In this document: positions 19,605 through 31,580 of the stretch, piece after piece
Layout: each line of letters opens with the position of its first letter
Numbering within the stretch: position 1 is the first letter of the stretch
Source: Serendipita indica DSM 11827
Taxonomy: Eukaryota; Basidiomycota; Agaricomycetes; Sebacinales; Serendipitaceae
Length of the DNA: 64,000 nt
Reading direction: 5' to 3'
Assembly (NCBI GenBank): GCA_910890315.1
Contig: CAJVGD010000002.1
Coordinates: forward strand, 1,922,001 to 1,986,000
Program-made: the position numbers and the translations under genes
Notes under the pieces: generated by a model
Told to the model about the DNA's origin: nothing
The model's database searches: none
Seen by the model: the letters and a program-made list of their open reading frames with translations, nothing else

Positions 19605-22145
19605 ATGGATAGATACAGAGTTCCAGTAGCAGGCACAGTCGCTGCACCCATCGAGATTAGCAGCGACGAAGGAGACGAGAAAAAGGAGCATCCCGCTTCC
19701 ATATTCAAAAGCATATCTAGGAAAAGAAAACGGATAGACCATGGAACAGAGCCAATCTTTATTGGCTCAGACGACGACTGTCCACTCGTGGGTCCTCGCG
19801 CCATGGAGTGAGTGAAAGTTAACACTTGAAAGGTCAAGGAAACTCCGCATTCACGTATCGAAGATCCTTGGAATAAACGAAGGAAGTTGCTCGGTTCAAC
19901 TAGCGACAGCTTGGATGTAGACAGTGTCGATATTGTCTTCGACGAAGAAATGGAGCACTATGATGACATTGACATGACCGTGCATGCGTGGGAGGTAGAG
20001 CCTGCAGATCGTATAATGGGGGCCCCTAGACTTGTGAGTGAGGCATGAGCGGCGTAGGTATACTGACGAGCCATAGCAAGGGGAAAGAAGAGTAGAAAGT
20101 TATTCAAGACGGCCACGAATTCACACTCCCAGAATGCCTTCCCGGCCTCTGGCAATTACCGACGCTTTAAGCGTAAGCATTTTGACCGTGGAAGGTTTGC
20201 CTCTGACTTTAATCCCAGTTTCTCTCTCTTTCTTTTGCTAGTTCTAGACAGCGCACCGTCTCCTTGCCTTACCCGCACCGGGTTAGACTCTCTATATCAC
20301 CTTTCACCCAGCGATTTGCGAGTCGATATAACGCCCCAATTTTTAAGCGTATGTATGAGCTCAGACCAGCTGGTGCGTTACCCCTAAATCTAGTGTGAAA
20401 CATTACAAACGTCTCCAGGCTCCGCTAATACCATTGCTCAAAGTGGACCATACTTGGTCGTCGCAGCAAATAGAAGTGGGGATGATAGTATGTTGAAGAT
20501 TTACGCGAACTGGAGCTTACTGTAATTGCAGCTAGGAATGGACTTGTCGTCTTGGAATCGGTAACAGGTCAATCTATTCCCCTGTCCTTTCCTGGGCATG
20601 CGCAGCACAAAGATGGTTGCATTTATCTTCCAGGCCAGCGTTTGGATGTGGATAATGTCGATTATCGGAGCCTTCTAGACGTTCAATTCGACCCTGCAAG
20701 GTTAGTGACTAATTTCGTCATCTAGCACTGACATATGTGGAAAATCAGACCTACAGTGTTCGCTACATCTGGAGGTGATCAGAGGTGTCTTTTTTGGAAC
20801 ATACGAGTGTCGCGTGACGGTTCCTTTGTTGCCAAATCTCTCTTGGAAAAAGAGGGTGAGTCCGACCCCTACACCACCCAGACGATCAAATCTCATACAC
20901 TCTCGAAGCTTCCCAGAAATTGACAGGTCAACCACACCATATACAATTCAGCCGCAACGCCGCACACTGGGGGGAGGATCCCCGCTCCATATCGACGCAC
21001 GCTGTTTCAGACAGTACGGGGTAAAGCTACTTATGACTGATTGGCCCCTTATTGACTGAAGCAACAAAGGAGAATTCACATTCGCTACTTTACAGGTCAA
21101 AGGAGCGCCTTGGACGTTCAAACACGGTACAATCAACAGGTATCAGCTCTTTGTTTCGGTTCGCAGCGATCCGAAAATATGTTATTTGGTGGCACCGAAA
21201 CCAAACTTTGGTCTGAACCCCTCATAGGGAACCAACTGGGCTTTCAGTTCTGTCCAGACGGATCCATTTATCGGATGAGATACACAGATTCAGTCGACGA
21301 GGTTGAAGATCTTTGTACAAATCCCCAAGGCTAGTATTGTGACGGTCGATTTTTGGCGTTGCTAAGCTGCTATACAGGCGACAAACTAGCGTCTATAACG
21401 GTGAACATGGACAAAACCACTATTGAATGTAAGAGATGTGACCGCCGGAGAATCGTCTCGAGCCACACACTCTCGATATACTCCACAGCTGGCCAATCAG
21501 GTCGTCCGACACCAACCTATAATCCAAATCTCATCGGAGAAGTCACATTACCACCCTTTTTGCCTTCTGATAGAAGTGACGAATGTGGTGCAGTGGTCAC
21601 CACTGCGTGGTCGCCTTGTGGCATACAAATTGCAGTGGCAAGGGACGACGACTCGGTCAACATTTTCGACACACGTTTCCTCGGGTTGAGCCCGTTATTG
21701 ACTCTGGAACACACCGGTTCATATCCCTCTGGGCTACGTCGTGCGGTCAATTCCAGGGGAGTAGAATCGAGATGCTGTACCGTCCCAAAAAAGCAACCAG
21801 AACACGGAATCACTGGCTTGAAATGGGTAGAGGGTATTCAAATTTCTTCAGGGTTGGTCACTGCGGGTGGTGACGGTTAGCACTTGGTCCCTTGACGCCC
21901 CCCGCTCCTCATCTGGCTCCATAGGCACAGTTCGTCTCTGGGATACGCGACAGGCCGGCGAGTATACCACGTTGGCTACTCTAGAGGCAAGCTGATTCTC
22001 ATTGGTCAGTATTTGGGCTGACTGGCTACAGACTGGTATCGCTAGCATAAACCTTGGGGACGTCTCAAAAGGGGAGTGCGGTCTAGTGGTGGGCGACAAT
22101 GACGGGCTTTTGCAAGTATTTAATAGGGGTATACAGGATAAATAA
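19605..22145 (+). CDS. WD40-repeat protein, function unknown
   Basis: A predicted beta-propeller of about 600 residues in many short exons. The N-terminus is disordered and acidic, with a SUMO-interaction-like motif PIEISSDEGDEK followed by the basic RKRKR (possible nuclear signal). Propeller strands seen are SGPYLVVAANRSGDDTRNGL, FATSGGDQRCLFWNIRVSRD, CGAVVTTAWSPCGIQIAVAR with DDSVNIFDTR, and LVTAGGDG joined to TVRLWDTRQAGEY. The last exon ends GLLQVFNRGIQDK. The final intron (21987-22031) appears to be GC-AG. The middle (20930-21330) is hard to splice by eye, so exon limits there are uncertain. A nuclear substrate-receptor role (for example for CUL4) would fit but is inference only. Confidence 0.72.
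21987..22031 (+). other. Probable GC-AG intron in the WD40 gene
   Basis: The donor is gcaagc after CTA GAG and the acceptor ggctacag, 45 nt, phase 0 on both sides. Without it the frame meets a stop two codons on. The joined sequence runs TLATLE to TGIASINLGDV. Confidence 0.65.
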
Positions 22146-22168
22146 AGTCCTCCCTAGTATAGTTATCC

Positions 22169-23663
22169 CTAAAGGAGACTGGGCTCAATCCTCGTTAATG
22201 TGTCCTGCAAACGTCAGATAATGTATGAAATGAGTAAAGGAAGACTGACGCCGACGATTGTGAGGCCAACTCTATGAAGATGATCATTATAGTGTGCATT
22301 CAGCATGGTACGAAAGATATGCTGTGCGTCTCCTGAGCGCGCCGTGAAACCGCCATGCCGAAGAAACCTGATTTGGTTTGAGTCGAGTAGTTGAAGGGCC
22401 CAACGGGGCAGGGTTCCCTTCAAGTTCAGCACAGTATAACAACCCGACACTGGACAATGCCATATACAGCTCGGCGGAAGAACAGGATTGTTTCCTCTCA
22501 TTTCTACTGGAATGAGCCTTCGGAGGTCGTCTGGGTCGTAAGAAGATGCGCGTGAGCTCCGCGAGGAAGATCCATCTCTGCTCTCCTCGTAATTCCTCGT
22601 TGCCGTGCGTGCAATTGGAGTAAATGAACGCGAAAAAGAGCGCCTGTAATTGCGTTGATATCGCGGCCCATCGTCGAGAGAGATATCGACCGACTCCTGG
22701 TGTCATACGATTGTATTGATCAAATTCTTCGCCATATTCCTAATATTGAGGGTGAGTAGGGCTTCACTCGGATTGCTCGCACTGACATTGTCCATTAATT
22801 CGTCTTCTTCCTGCATCCTGGGCACATTATCTTCCAGCTGCGTCAACCTAGCTCAGTTGTGGTCGGCTCCAATATCTCAGACATACCTCTGGAGACTGTG
22901 CAGCCACAGGGCGTTGACGCCGCATGAACAATGTCACATTTCCTTTGGAAATGAGTCGCCTATGAGCAACTAGGACCTCAACAAACGCATGGGATTCCAA
23001 TTGGACTCTCAAAAGCTCGGCAAAATCGGCTCGAGGGTCCTTCGAATAGAGCTGGCGGAACCAGGACGCATACCAGGAAACGTCTCTCTGATCGAAAGAG
23101 ACGTGACGTCCTTTCACTCTGCTGATATAAGTCATGATATGATACAGAACCGCTTGCGAAAGTGATTTTGTGGAAAGCTGGGTGAACCGAGGCGAACGCT
23201 TGACTTTGAACCGACGATATCCTATCTCGCTGCCCGCTGCATTCGGGTCGCCATCTGAGCGTGTGTCGATGAACACTGTAGCTGAGACCGGCCACTGAGG
23301 TTTCGTATTATCCAAGATGATGGCATGCCTCCAGTACTCCGCTCGCAGTAAGATTCGTGTATTTTCCTCCCAGTTTACGGGCATTCCTTGCTCTTCAGAG
23401 AACCTCTGAAGTTGTCGTAGCCCATTCCTTGATATTTCGCGTCTGTCAGATTCTTCAAAGAGGACGAGTCCCTCCCAGTATAACCCGGATGCCATGATGT
23501 CTGCAGCTTCATTTGCATTGTCTTCATGTATCATATCGAGTCCTATCTCTTCTCCTTCTGCGGTGCATAGGCGAAATTGCTCCAGAGCAAACATCGAAGC
23601 ATGGGTTATCGGTGGCTCGAGAAATGTTTGAGGATTAAAGGGTCCGAAATATGGCCCATCCAT
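22169..23663 (-). CDS. Uncharacterised protein with a C-terminal Cys/His cluster
   Basis: I do not recognise this protein. It starts MDGPYFGPFNPQTFLEPPIT. The first exon (about 22890-23663) encodes roughly 260 residues of mixed helix and strand with many Trp/Tyr/Arg and no membrane segment or signal peptide. A second exon encodes an acidic patch (LEDNVPRMQEEDELMDNV). The C-terminal part contains WHCPVSGCYTVLNLKG and, about 50 residues on, NAHYNDHLHRVG. The C-x4-C and H-x3/4-H spacing resembles a zinc-binding finger. If the last small intron is spliced, the protein ends RIEPSLL 23 bp from the stop of the WD40 gene; if retained, it ends at 22214. Its start is 63 bp from the start of divergent Tvp23. 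Confidence 0.6.
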
Positions 23664-23726
23664 GCCTATTGTTGTCTCCTGACTCCGGCTATGTGACGAG
23701 GTGGGAGCCAACCTTTGACCGCAACT

Positions 23727-24891
23727 ATGGCCACGTCGAATTCGGTCAAAGACCCGCTGCTGGAACAGATTGAAGCAGACGATCCTACACCAATCAATGA
23801 TCTTCCAAATCCATCCTCGACGAATGCCAGGGCGCCAGTTGTCCTCACTCCGACAAACCGTGCGCACGCAAGTGCAACGCCAGAGGACTTAGAGGCAGGT
23901 ATGTCGAGAAAGTAATGATAAGGTGATATTGGCTGAAGTTATGCCAGGTCTAGCTGGAATCTTTAGAGCTAGCTCCCATCCTGTGGCCCTTTTCTTTCTA
24001 TACCTATTTAGAATCCTCGCTATCGTTATTTATATCATTGGGGGTTTCCTCACGGACGATTATGTCCTTTCGGTATGTGCTGTTCAAAAAGTCGATGCGC
24101 CAGAGTGCTAACAGGCGTTAGACCGTCGCCGTTGTTGTGCTATTAGCAGCAGATTTCTGGAATACGAGAGTACGCTGTAATCGCGCTTTGCTGCGTCTAT
24201 GCTGACACAGAATGGAGAACGTGGCGGGTAGGACGCTCGTAGGACTTCGATTTTGGAACTTTGTCGGTGCTCTATCTCTGTGTGACGCTGAGTTAATCAC
24301 ATTTACAGGTTGATGAAGAAGGCCAAAGCCACTGGGTGTTCGAGGCACGAGATGTAAGGTGAACGGCTCATAGCTGAGCTTTATCTGACAATTATAGCCT
24401 TCACGACCAGCCAATGCGATTGATTCAAAGTACGTCACTTTCGTGTCACCCTTCTCGTCTCTGATTCACCCGTAGAATGTTCTGGGTGCGAGAGTCATAT
24501 TTCGACGAATCAAAGCTCACGTAAAATAGACCGCATTATACGTGTTTCCGCTCTTATGGGTCGCGTTGCTCATCATTTCCATCCTAAAACTCAATCTCTC
24601 GTGCGTGCGCTCAACGCTCACACCAAACACTCTGACCGTCGATTATAGTTTTACCCCAATCGTTGCCCTTGCCCTCGTCTTCAACGTAAGCTTGTTTTAA
24701 ACATCCTTTTTCGAGTCTGAACCGGCCCAAAGATTACAAACGTCGTTGGATTCACATACGCCGACCGCGATGCCAAAGCCCGATGGGCAAACAGTGTCGT
24801 CAGCAGTAATTGGGACATGGGTTTCGGAGGATACGGTGGCCAGATTATGGGCACCGTGGTCAAGCAGAGCGTCGGTCGCTTCTTCCGCTGA
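23727..24891 (+). CDS. TVP23: Golgi membrane protein Tvp23
   Basis: A small four-helix membrane protein of late Golgi vesicles. There are about seven short exons and 240 residues. It starts [20 protein letters not shown], a polar cytosolic N-terminus of about 60 residues. Membrane helices follow: [57 protein letters not shown] and [20 protein letters not shown]. The family signatures [21 protein letters not shown] and the C-terminal [20 protein letters not shown] are clear. The end is [18 protein letters not shown]. It is separated from the divergent unknown gene by 63 bp between start codons. The name follows the yeast family. The exact trafficking step is not known from sequence. Confidence 0.94.
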
Positions 24892-25297
24892 TACATGTAA
24901 AACGCTCGTCCGCATAATATCGAGAACCTCACAAGTCGAGTGACCGACGTATTAACAGCAAGTGGTAAATAAAGTAGCTGGATAGCATACAATCGAAGAG
25001 CACGAACGAAGCAATGAACGACTTGGGTGAGTTGATGCGGACCAACCGACTCTTCGTTACAGGATAAACGTGAGCTAATGTAGGCGGTGGATTTGATGAG
25101 AAGAAAGAAACGGATAGAAGGACGTGCTGAGCAAAACCGGCTGCTCGTTACGTCCACCAGAGAAACCGTTTTCTCGCACAAGTGCGAATGCCGAGAGGAT
25201 AAATAGAGGATTGTGAGGACTTGTATTATGGTGACACGCGCCACGACCCGAGGCACTTGTGGTATCGAATAGGAGGGGTCTAGCTGGGCTCCACCTT
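24892..25297. terminator. Intergenic between convergent Tvp23 and Ypk-type kinase genes
   Basis: A 406-bp gap holding the 3' UTRs of both genes. An AATAAA-like hexamer occurs near 24966 on the plus strand. No open frame here has recognisable features, and no repeat or RNA gene is seen. Confidence 0.4.
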
Positions 25298-27628
25298 TTA
25301 GTGGACGGCGGTAGGGCTGGTCCCCAGGTCGTTCGGGTTCGTATAGCTGAAGTTGATAAACTGGTTCTGGACCGTCTGCGAAATCTTCGAGCCTTCGACG
25401 ACAGAGTCGACCGGGTCCTCCGAGGTGAACACTTCATCCACGTTACTACAGTCGACGGCAGATTTCTAGACCACAGTCAGATTCCGCGCAAGGATAACTG
25501 GCTATACATACGACATTGGGCTTGAATGGAGGTTGAATCTGCTTGGCGAGCAGTTTCTTGAAATCGACTGCACTTGTCTTCAGCAAAGAGTAAATCAGAC
25601 GGGTAAGTAAACGCACTCGTCTTGAAAAAGGCGTGCTTCTTAATCTCCTCTGCACCATTGGATCCCAGACGCCCTTCCGGCTCACGGTTGAGCAATCGAG
25701 TGATCAGGTTGCGTGCATCAGAGCCCATTTCTTCAGGGAATCGAAGAGGTTCTTGTAATCTGGAACGCTGTTAGTTGTTGGCCCGAATAAAGAATAATCC
25801 GCCGACATTTTACGATACATTTCGGATGTGTTTTCTGGAGATATGTAAGAACCAAGGCCATTATCGAGATAAAGGACCCACCATCATAGAAGGGCGGGAG
25901 CCCTGCGAGCATTTCATATAGCAATACACTGATAATGCATTTAATTCTTGTCTAAAACGTATTTAGAGGAGCTTACCCAAACGTCCACCAGTCCACCCGC
26001 ATATCATAACCAATGTGCTTCAGGACTTCAGGTGCGAGATACTCTGGTGTGCCGCAGAAGGTGTTGGTCTTGTCTGAAGATGTCATATCAATCTTGCAGA
26101 GGCCAAAGTCGCATAGTGCCAAGTGGCCGGACATGTCCAATCTAAAACAGGAAAATTAAGTACCAACTACGTTTGCGTATAGCGTCAACTCACAGAATAT
26201 TTTCGGGCTTGAGATCACGATACACAATGTTGAGAGAATGAAGATGTTCGAGTGCCAGTAAAAGTTCGGCGGCATAGAATCGAGAGCGTTCTTCGTTGAA
26301 CTTTTGCTCTCGCTGCAAGTGGTGGAACAGCTCTCCTCCGTTAACGTAGCTGTTCAAGATCGTCAGCTGCGGCTCGAGATACAGAGTTGACGACTTACGA
26401 GAGGACGAGATAGAGTTTGGACTCGGACTGGAAGCTCCACTTTAGGGGAACGATAAAGGGCGATGACACCTTTGTGAGAACAAGACGCTCATGGAGCGTA
26501 TGGGTGACTTCTCCCTTTTCGGCAATCTGTCCGTGGATCAGTCTGGCTCGAAAGATTCAACATGCCTGGTCACTTACATGGGCCTTGCGAATAGTCTTGA
26601 GGGCGTAGATACGACCAGTGTCACGCTTACGAACTTGCATCACCTTGCCAAATGAACCACGGCCAATGACTTTGAGAAGTTCAAAGGAGTCGATCGTCAG
26701 GGATTGACGCTGTGAGCCTTGGTCAGAGTCCATTCAAGGAGATCTGCGTGCTAAATACTTACGACTGAAGGACGATATGTGATGCTCAGTTGAACTTGTC
26801 CGGTACCACCAACAACATCATACCACTGGTCGATGATATTCTAAGAGATATGTTAGGTTCAAAGGAATACTGCGGATAGCCAAGAACTTGCCAACTTGTT
26901 AAAGTCCGGAACAATCTTGACGGAACCCATATAAGGATCATTCTTGCCAGATTGACCAGCAATGGCTTCTGTACGCAAGTAAATGCGTAAGGAAATATCC
27001 GCTGTTCGCGAGATGTCACTGTGTAATAGGAAGTCTTGTGAGCCGCTTCTCCTAGGTGAGCAAAGAGGACAGCCTTACAAATGAGCATTGTACATCCAGA
27101 CTGGACTCTGAATGCTTCCGCCGAGAGGGTCGATTAGAACCTGGGAAGACGTTTCAGCACTGGCTTGACTTGCTCAGGCGGGGCCGCGGCTAGCGGGAGC
27201 GGCAAAGCTCTCGAATTGGAGACCGGAGAGGTGCAAGACGTTTCGTCTTGAAGAGTAGGACTTACCTCGTTGACATCAAACTCGAGGAGGGCGTACGGTA
27301 GCCACCAGCTCTGTTCGCGCTGGACGCTGTCCCGTGGCTTGTGACCCGGCTTGGCTCTCTGAGAGGAGATGGAGGAAGCAGTGATGGACGCGGCGAGTTG
27401 TGCTTGCTGCGAGTTGACCATTTTTGCAATCGCCTCGGGGAGCTTTGTGTTGGGCGGAAGTGACAAATCGCGCGCGGCCGTGACCTGAATCGAGAGACGA
27501 CCGGTAATAGGGAGATCATGGGCGAGTTCCGGCGGTTCTGGAGTCGTTGGCGGGTTCGTCGCGGTCCGTTCAGGCGTCTCAGAGCCCGCGGCCTTTGATT
27601 CTGGAGCGCATGTGAGCTCGCTGGACAT
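25298..27628 (-). CDS. AGC protein kinase of the Ypk1/Gad8/SGK type with a C2 domain
   Basis: Likely the TORC2- and PDK1-activated kinase that controls sphingolipid synthesis and membrane stress. The N-terminus starts [20 protein letters not shown], followed by a C2-like domain ([53 protein letters not shown]). The kinase domain is complete: [16 protein letters not shown] with the ATP Lys in [10 protein letters not shown], catalytic [16 protein letters not shown]-loop [16 protein letters not shown], and VDWWTFG. The C-terminal tail has a turn-motif region ([10 protein letters not shown]) and the hydrophobic motif [10 protein letters not shown], where the Ser of FSY would be the TORC2 site. 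About 560 residues in roughly ten exons. An upstream in-frame ATG exists, but the chosen start opens the conserved N-terminus. Confidence 0.92.
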
Positions 27629-27796
27629 CCCTAAACGATGTATACTGACTCTTGAACATCTGCGAGACAAGAGGCGTAGCCACGGAATAAGGAGCGGAGT
27701 GGAGTTAGGGTCTAAGGTTGTTTGAGCTGTCCTCAATTACAAGGCAAAGGGACCTGCCAGCTCGCGGCTAATTTACCTGGATCCAGCAATCTACAA

Positions 27797-28604
27797 ATGG
27801 ACATGCGTAGTCTTATTGATTTTGTTGCTGCTTCTGTTGCTGTGCACGCCCCGTTCTCAGCCAAAAGGCGACGCGCGGTTGATGCCATGGCCACCCAGGT
27901 AACGCTGGTAATGTTAGGAATACGCTCTGCATATCTTCCGGATATTCCTCTTACAAAAGACATCCTAATTGCGCTGGTCAACGACCTCGAGCGCCGCTCC
28001 CACATCTCGCCATCCTCTGGAACGACTCGGTCCAACAGGGGTTTTTCATCAACGCAGACCTACTCAGACGCCGCATCCGTGTAAATGAGCACCCACGCTG
28101 GCTTTCTACCGCTTCGCCATCAACGCTAGTAGCCGTCACCCGCTTGAATTACTATTCACCTCCTTGACGATCTCACAGGTCCCGGCGCCAACATTCTTTG
28201 ACAAACTAGTCAACGAGCTGATCCTCAAGCCGGGTTCATTGGAACTGATTGATCTGGATGCCATCGATATGATCCCCCTCGCCGGGTTTCTACTCGAGTA
28301 TCCATACGCCTACGTGGTCTCGACGACGGATGGACCGTTCCTAAGTGGTGTGAATCTTTCGGTGTACGAATGTACCGTACATTTGTGCGGTAAATGGTGA
28401 TCGAGACTACGCGTATTAGCCCACGGCTACTGAACTCGTCTCTACAGGACGCCCGTCGTCAAGTTCTCCGTTCCGGAAACTTGCGTGGCGGAAGACCTCT
28501 CCTCCTGGCTCATGAACAAATTCGGACCTCGTATGAACACCTTCGGAATCGGAGAGCCTGTCGTGACCTGCACGACGCGAGTTATGGATAGAGTAGCCCT
28601 CTGA
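27797..28604 (+). CDS. Uncharacterised conserved protein
   Basis: A protein of unknown function with about three exons and 220 residues, starting MDMRSLIDFVAASVAVHAPF. The first part is helical and hydrophobic (QVTLVMLGIRSAYLPDIPLT). An intron of about 60 nt probably begins after KDILIAL and joins GFFINADLLRRRIRVNEHPR, because the direct frame meets a stop near 28084. The later part has LIDLDAIDMIPLAGFLLEYP followed by YAYVVSTT, then TPVVKFSVPETCVAEDLSSW, ending TCTTRVMDRVAL. The pattern faintly recalls the C1orf74/UPF0739 (DUF4504) family, but I cannot confirm that. It is divergent from the Ypk-type kinase, with 168 bp between starts. Confidence 0.55.
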
Positions 28605-28782
28605 CAGGTTTCCCATGTCCAATCACGCTTATATTGGACACAGATTAATAGGCTAGGTACCGAATTCAATGGCCGACAAGCTCAGACCGGGCTCGACGGC
28701 AAACGGGTGCCGGGTATCTCGTCTCGCACAATCTGACCGACAACAGACTGCTGTCTGTCCTAGAAAGAGCTAGAGACATTGT

Positions 28783-29283
28783 CTAGGCAGAGAATTGTCC
28801 CTCTTCCATTCGTTGTAGTGCAGTCGCGCGTGCTGCCCCTGCTTGCTGCTTGACGAACCAGCGCACCAGAAAGGGCGCTTGTACTTCGTCTTCAACCGTG
28901 ATGAGACATGTCTCCTCTCCGTCTGCTTCAACTCTCCACTTTGACCGCAGGCCGACGCCGAGTGCGGAGCTGACGGAAATGTCCGCGCCATTGGCTTTGG
29001 CGCCCTCCAGCCTGATAGTTGAATGCACCGTTTTCTTATACAACCCGAGGATCGAAATGTCTTCTGTGATTTTCCACTCGTTCTTTGTTCCGAGGACGGG
29101 CTCTATCCGCGACACGACCGGACTTAGTCTGGCCAGCCTGACCAAGTCGTGCGTGATCGCTATAGCCTGTTGAATGAGATGAGAGACTGATAGCTGCGAA
29201 TTTGAGGGAGCTTGACCTCGTGCGGCGTGAGCCTGACTTTTCTCGACGTAATAATTTGCGCCGCCATTATAGCTAGATTCCAA
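28783..29283 (-). CDS. SRPBCC-like hypothetical protein, single exon
   Basis: A 166-residue protein without introns, starting MESSYNGGANYYVEKSQAHA. From about residue 50 it reads as alternating beta strands with a final long helix: EWKITEDISILGLYKKTVHS, VGLRSKWRVEADGEETCLIT, VEDEVQAPFLVRWFVKQQAG. This order, with strands SALGVGLRSKWRV and CLITVEDEVQAPFLVRW before a closing helix, suits a polyketide-cyclase/START-like (SRPBCC) fold that binds small hydrophobic ligands. No catalytic motif can be named. The start is 39 bp from the start of the next, divergent gene, the shortest head-to-head spacing here. Confidence 0.55.
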   Translation of the reverse strand: MESSYNGGANYYVEKSQAHAARGQAPSNSQLSVSHLIQQAIAITHDLVRLARLSPVVSRIEPVLGTKNEWKITEDISILGLYKKTVHSTIRLEGAKANGADISVSSALGVGLRSKWRVEADGEETCLITVEDEVQAPFLVRWFVKQQAGAARATALQRMEEGQFSA

Positions 29284-29322
29284 GGTTGACCCCGACCAGG
29301 GCTCGGCCTCTATTAGCTCGCC

Positions 29323-30446
29323 ATGGCCGCGTCCGGATCTTCATCTGAGCACACTTGTGCACTCTCAAGAGTCGTCCTTCCTACGTTCAAACAGCCCGCA
29401 GGTACGTCGCCGTCCCAGCCCATGATTCAGCACACCGTCCAGCCACTGGTTTCACTCGTTTTCGAATCGCCGGGCCCAAACTGACGAGTGTGTATGATAG
29501 ATTTTGAACGTTACTCGACGACTCATTGGGTCTGTCGCGTCTGCATGCGCGACAGCCTCAAGCACCAATTTCTTATGACACCCAAGATGGCCGTTCACCA
29601 CGAGAAGAGTGCTTATCATCGTTACAACACCAGATCAGCCCACTATCAGCTCAGAGTCTTTTCAGAGGAAGAGAATACGGCTTGGGAAGGCCCCAGCGCA
29701 GTCGATGAGACGTTCGGCTGGCTACGCGAACGCGAGCTGCAGCAATACCATGCTCGCAAGGGGGAAGAATGGGTCAAGCAAAACTCGGATTGGGATCAAT
29801 ACAATCCAGATGAAGACGAGTTCCTTCATCCGAACAAGTCTTCAAAGCCTCTTCGGGGAAGGAACGGTGCGAGAACGTATGGTACTACAAGAGGGAGAGT
29901 CAAGAATGCCGGATACGGAAAGAAGGAGGACGATTTGGACACTGTCAGAGTCATCCGAAAGGGCCTTGGATTCCGAATGGATGATCCACTCCCAAAGCCC
30001 GAGGTCAATATCAAGAAATGGGCAGCGGGTCTGTCCGAAGCGTCGAAAGCACGCAAAGATCACGCTCCCTACATCGATTGGAAAAAAGAGGCTGCCGTAT
30101 TTAACGAGGACGACGAGGGTGCGCACCTCTCACTGCCTTTCCTTGCATTGTCCTGAACCCACCCTGTTTCGCAGAGATACCGCTTCCTGTCAAAGTCACG
30201 GACAAGTTACTTCACTTCGGCTTGGAATTTGCACAGCGGGCACGCCTTGTCCCTAAGAAGCGGGAAAGAATGCACCTCTTCTTGGAGGTCAGTGCTTGCT
30301 TTTTCCAGACTCTCGATGGATTACTGAGTATTTGAATGCAGCTCCCTACCCAGGAGAAAATACGGCGCATTGAATTGCTCGCCATGAGGCTATCTGAGCC
30401 ATCTGAGTGGCCAAAGGTCATCGATGAGCCTCAGTTTTGGAAGTAG
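29323..30446 (+). CDS. Uncharacterised protein with an N-terminal C2H2-like zinc finger
   Basis: About 290 residues in four exons, starting MAASGSSSEHTCALSRVVLP. After the first intron comes DFERYSTTHWVCRVCMRDSL with KHQFLMTPKMAVHHEKSAYH, a C-x2-C and H-x(6)-H arrangement like a C2H2 finger. The middle is charged and low in hydrophobic residues (EEWVKQNSDWDQYNPDEDEF), then an Arg/Gly segment (RGRNGARTYGTTRGRVKNAG). The last exon ends LLAMRLSEPSEWPKVIDEPQ followed by FWK. I do not recognise the family. The composition suggests a nucleic-acid-associated protein, which is inference. It is convergent with NIP7, with 195 bp between stops. Confidence 0.6.
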
Positions 30447-30641
30447 GCCCGAACGATTTCGCCGCATACATCTCAACAACAGCACGCACTAACCTTTATC
30501 GTCCTCTGCATATCCAACGGATTCCTATCTTCTTATCGCACCATTATTCGGTGGTTCGCATCATGCTACGTTTTTTTTGGTTACCTATTGATCGATACAT
30601 GTATTTGACGAGCTGTAACCCCGATTTGATGACTATACAGA

Positions 30642-31428
30642 TCAGAACAAAGTCTCCTGCAGGAATGTCAGTGTGAATTGGCATAGAGTAAATGTTCTTA
30701 CTTCGTCTCGCAAATATTCGCCGACGTCGCTGAGTACTGAGTCAGTAAAATGTGAGCGAGATGGGCGACGTACGCTTGATGAAAGACGATGATAGCAGTT
30801 GGATCCAGTTTTCGTGTGTCCACCGTAGAGCGAGCTGTGACACCAAATCCCTATGGCCGGGTGAGCAAGACGCGTTCGAGGACGGAGCAGGGCGGCGCCG
30901 TACAAGCGGTGTGTCGTTCATGCTGAATACGACGACGCCTTGGTGTTCGGGAGTGTCCTCTGTGATCCTTCCGAGATGGGCTTTGACAACATGGTTGCCG
31001 TAGAGGAACGGCATTTCACCGTTTGGCTTGATCCAAATCTGCCAAACGTTGCTAAGGGATTGAAACGAGAGAGAGCAGTAAAGGAAGACGAACCTTGTAC
31101 TTTGCATATTGTGCGAGATAGTCGAGTGCAGTGATGTGTAGCTTGAACTTGCCACTTTTTGAAAATTTGCCAAAGCAGGTGCCGAGGGAGACGAGATTTG
31201 GACGGGCGACGGACGCGGCTAGACGCATTGCACGTTCTGGGACATAGTAAACACGGTCTCTGTGCAGTCTGAAGCAGTAAGTCTCGTCTGGCCTGTCGAT
31301 CAAATGGACCAGGTTTTTGCCCTGTGGCCTGTTGTCAGATACTCGCCATTAATCCACCAACAACATACAATGTAGTTTGCGAGTTTTGTGAATACGGCTT
31401 TGCTCTCGTCTTCAGTCAGCGGCCGCAT
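30642..31428 (-). CDS. NIP7: 60S ribosome biogenesis factor NIP7
   Basis: A PUA-domain protein needed for 27S pre-rRNA processing and 60S assembly. There are about five exons and 180 residues, nearly identical in order to yeast Nip7. It starts [20 protein letters not shown], continues [20 protein letters not shown] and [20 protein letters not shown], then [20 protein letters not shown] and [20 protein letters not shown] of the PUA domain. It next passes through [20 protein letters not shown] and ends [13 protein letters not shown] across the last short intron. The full-length protein is present with no lost motif. Confidence 0.96.
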
Positions 31429-31580
31429 AATCTAATGTAGAAAGTGGTCAACATTCACTCTCGTCTCTTTCCTCTGGTCTCTGTCGAGTCCCCAGCTGGC
31501 AACCTGCCTGGAGCCACCAGAAATTGGCACAAAATTCCATACACAACTGTTGATTAACTCTGATACTCGATTCCTCGCCG

